A stretch of DNA of 7,550 nucleotides from CAZJYI01 sp964550025 (lineage in GTDB: Bacteria; Verrucomicrobiota; Kiritimatiellia; UBA8416; CAYOBW01). A program made the position numbers and the translations under genes. Positions 7,201 to 7,550 of this stretch are shown here, in pieces. The stretch is from the NCBI GenBank assembly GCA_964550025.1, contig CAZJYI010000310.1:1-7550 (forward strand), given 5' to 3'. Position 1 is the stretch's first letter. Each line of letters opens with the position of its first letter. The notes beneath the pieces were generated by a model. That model searched no databases. It had not been told where the DNA came from and saw only the letters and a program-made list of their open reading frames with translations.

Positions 7201-7384
7201 TTCCGCGCGGGGAATCGGCCCACCCGGCGCTGACCGTGCCGTTGAGCCCGTTGCCCGAGAGATCCTTTGTGACGGTGCCTTGCCCCTCGTCGAACGACCA
7301 GTGGATCAGGATGTCCCGGTCAGCGGCACGGAGCGACCATGCCGCCGCCAGAATGCACAGCAGAAGAGCGAGTTTACGTCGCAT
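4268..7384 (-). CDS. secreted LamG-TPR-like-beta-helix protein (GH141-like), larger paralogue
   Basis: A 1038-aa predicted exported multidomain protein, likely binding and acting on polysaccharide. A signal peptide (residues 1-21, MRRKLALLLCILAAAWSLRA) comes first. A LamG/concanavalin-like domain follows (about 25-235): IHWSFDEGQGT, DLSGNGLNGT, FMAWVKP, WAHLALVCDRD and the closing GVMDEVRIYRRALS. Next is a helical segment (about 250-350) with one good TPR-like repeat near 297-330 (AHLRIAQSFAAQG...AAVDTYREI). The beta-helix module (about 370-1020) starts with LFVAPDGNDGNDGSAGAPFATPARARDAVRKLK, then PARWPNEGF (524-532), LLEEIDRPGEWHLDR (621-635) and Asn/Gly coils such as GVGNRVAHNLLYDG. It ends with FRPIPVDEIGLYEDA. 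Acids D813 and D857 match D462 and D502 of the downstream paralogue. The start at ATG 7384 was chosen over frames reaching 7519 because the signal peptide begins there and AAGGA lies 11 nt upstream. The GH141-like family is a guess; export and the LamG fold are firmer. Confidence 0.87.
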   Translation of the reverse strand: MRRKLALLLCILAAAWSLRAADRDILIHWSFDEGQGTVTKDLSGNGLNGTVSAGWADSPRGKALLFDGTPKRIVKTRLPEEQRFGRASWTFMAWVKPTQLSIDDRQNQRRLFSFGKYPDAYLVIDLTVRGSLSCYFCYRDKDGKGIATGCSSSLTIGTNQWAHLALVCDRDAGQIRPYINGYSEGPNSMQADFDGNFILGDTLTIGSSWHNYWGVMDEVRIYRRALSKADVRAEFDRFKSTFKVVETPSIAAAKRRERLAEAMEEANGAWSAGDYAAVRRHCETVTHEPQAPGRYRSYAHLRIAQSFAAQGITGAAVDTYREIAAAAAYPAVHRFEARECLRQLERTAKGLPPRDPLASRVAVRPVDAYEAELFVAPDGNDGNDGSAGAPFATPARARDAVRKLKADGVEGAVAVTLKPGRYSCTATLELTSADSGTEAAPIVYRAARKGCAVLYGGKRISGFAPVRDRAVLERLPEGARSKVWQCNLKAQGIEDYGELKVRGFGQPPSPPTLELFFDGRPMTPARWPNEGFVGIRKLVSGGSRAEGTPSVFEYGADRHARWTEAEDGWLFGYFHFLWADATAKIGAIDTKARTLTTAEPYDYGGRGMSTRQGILYYAFNLLEEIDRPGEWHLDRNTGVLYLYPPSDPGAATVEIGVLSAPMITMNAVSHVRVEGLVFDLARYNGIVMNGCRHCLVAGCTVGRVAGNGIMVHGGERNGLLGCDIHTIGRRATEVIGGDRRTLTPAGHFVENCRIHDFGRVDRTYTPAIQLEGVGNRVAHNLLYDGPSSVMRIEGNDHAIEFNDVHSAVRESDDQGAMELFRNATYRGVVFRYNRFRNVGKTGAEHAVHGQAAIRFDDAISGMVVYGNVFERCANGRFGAIQMNSGRDNIMDNNLFIDCKQGLSGGWNRNNKVWKTLRAGNLPHGFYTNELYLSRYPAMTHWLDEPAVNHVWRNVFYRCGRVATGNRAHLDLFANGVFDETDPGFINAADGDFRLRPDATLFATVGFRPIPVDEIGLYEDAYRATWPVETTPVKKPDWR

Positions 7385-7395
7385 GTGAGTGTATT

Positions 7396-7400
7396 TCCTT
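7396..7400 (-). promoter_or_regulatory. ribosome binding site AAGGA
   Basis: On the minus strand AAGGA is followed by 11 nt and ATG 7384. The spacing is slightly long but acceptable, and no better site fits the in-frame ATG at 7411. I could not find a convincing promoter further upstream. Confidence 0.45.
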
Positions 7401-7470
7401 GTCGTGTACATTGTCCGGAAGGCGGCACGAATAGCGGAACACAGCGTAGTCGTACCCAAAGGAGGACACA

Positions 7471-7497
7471 ACCACGGATTGCACCGATTGCACGGAG
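7471..7497. repeat. GATTGCAC tandem repeat, 9-nt period
   Basis: GATTGCAC occurs at 7477-7484 and 7486-7493, framed by CACG on both sides (ACCACG at the left, CACGGAG at the right). This matches the style of the CCACGGATTACACGGATT repeats found between genes in many environmental bacteria. It lies in the leader of the LamG beta-helix gene, roughly 90-115 nt before its start codon. It is short, and its wider distribution cannot be judged here. Confidence 0.45.
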
Positions 7498-7512
7498 GGG
7501 ATGGGGAGGGGA

Positions 7513-7550
7513 ATGGCAATTCTCACCGATCGTAATCGCACTCTCTTACT
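7513..7550 (+). CDS. possible start of a divergent gene, cut by window edge
   Basis: An ATG at 7513 opens a frame reading MAILTDRNRTLL that stays open to the window end. A further in-frame ATG lies at 7501. Purine-rich GGAGGGG (7494-7500) is 12 nt before ATG 7513, and GGGGAGGGG runs almost up to it; neither spacing is ideal. With only 12 codons no family can be named, and chance is a serious alternative. Confidence 0.2.
   Translation, partial: MAILTDRNRTLL

Noticed and set aside
7471..7497. start of a CRISPR array
   Set aside because: The unit is 9 nt with no spacers and only two copies; no cas gene is present.

Overview
The window looks like part of a GC-rich genome from the PVC superphylum (Verrucomicrobiota, Kiritimatiellota, Lentisphaerota or Planctomycetota). 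This rests on two things: large secreted parallel beta-helix proteins, one fused to a LamG domain, and short GC-rich or ACGCAAAGA-type repeats in every gap between genes. The phylum is inferred from style; no marker gene is present.

Layout. Positions 1-180 are a leader with a 27-nt imperfect tandem repeat, a small palindrome and two G-quadruplex motifs. Positions 181-1821 (+) encode a YgiQ-family (UPF0313) radical SAM protein. Positions 1822-2012 separate convergent genes and hold a long imperfect inverted repeat of ACGCAAAGA-like units. Positions 2013-4052 (-) encode a secreted right-handed beta-helix protein of 679 aa. Positions 4053-4267 hold its ribosome binding site, a candidate promoter with a palindrome in its spacer, and an 89-nt element able to fold as a tightly packed cloverleaf. 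Positions 4268-7384 (-) encode a larger paralogue of 1038 aa: signal peptide, LamG-like domain, helical TPR-like segment and the same beta-helix module. Positions 7385-7550 hold its leader, a GATTGCAC tandem repeat and possibly the first codons of a divergent gene.

How the genes fit together. The two minus-strand genes are tandem paralogues, with the larger one upstream. They share motifs along the whole beta-helix module, including PARWPNEGF, the DRPGE..LDR segment and a C-terminal IP..IG. They resemble GH141-like or related beta-helix carbohydrate-active proteins. A joint role in breaking down a complex external polysaccharide is a reasonable inference, but the substrate cannot be read from the sequence. 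The 215-nt gap between them, with its own promoter candidate and the folded element, suggests separate transcription or mRNA processing rather than a tight operon. The radical SAM gene is convergent to them and probably unrelated in function.

No clear new multi-gene system is visible. The most unusual items are the cloverleaf element at 4144-4232, the pair of G-quadruplex motifs around the ribosome binding site of the radical SAM gene, and the fused-versus-simple paralogue pair.
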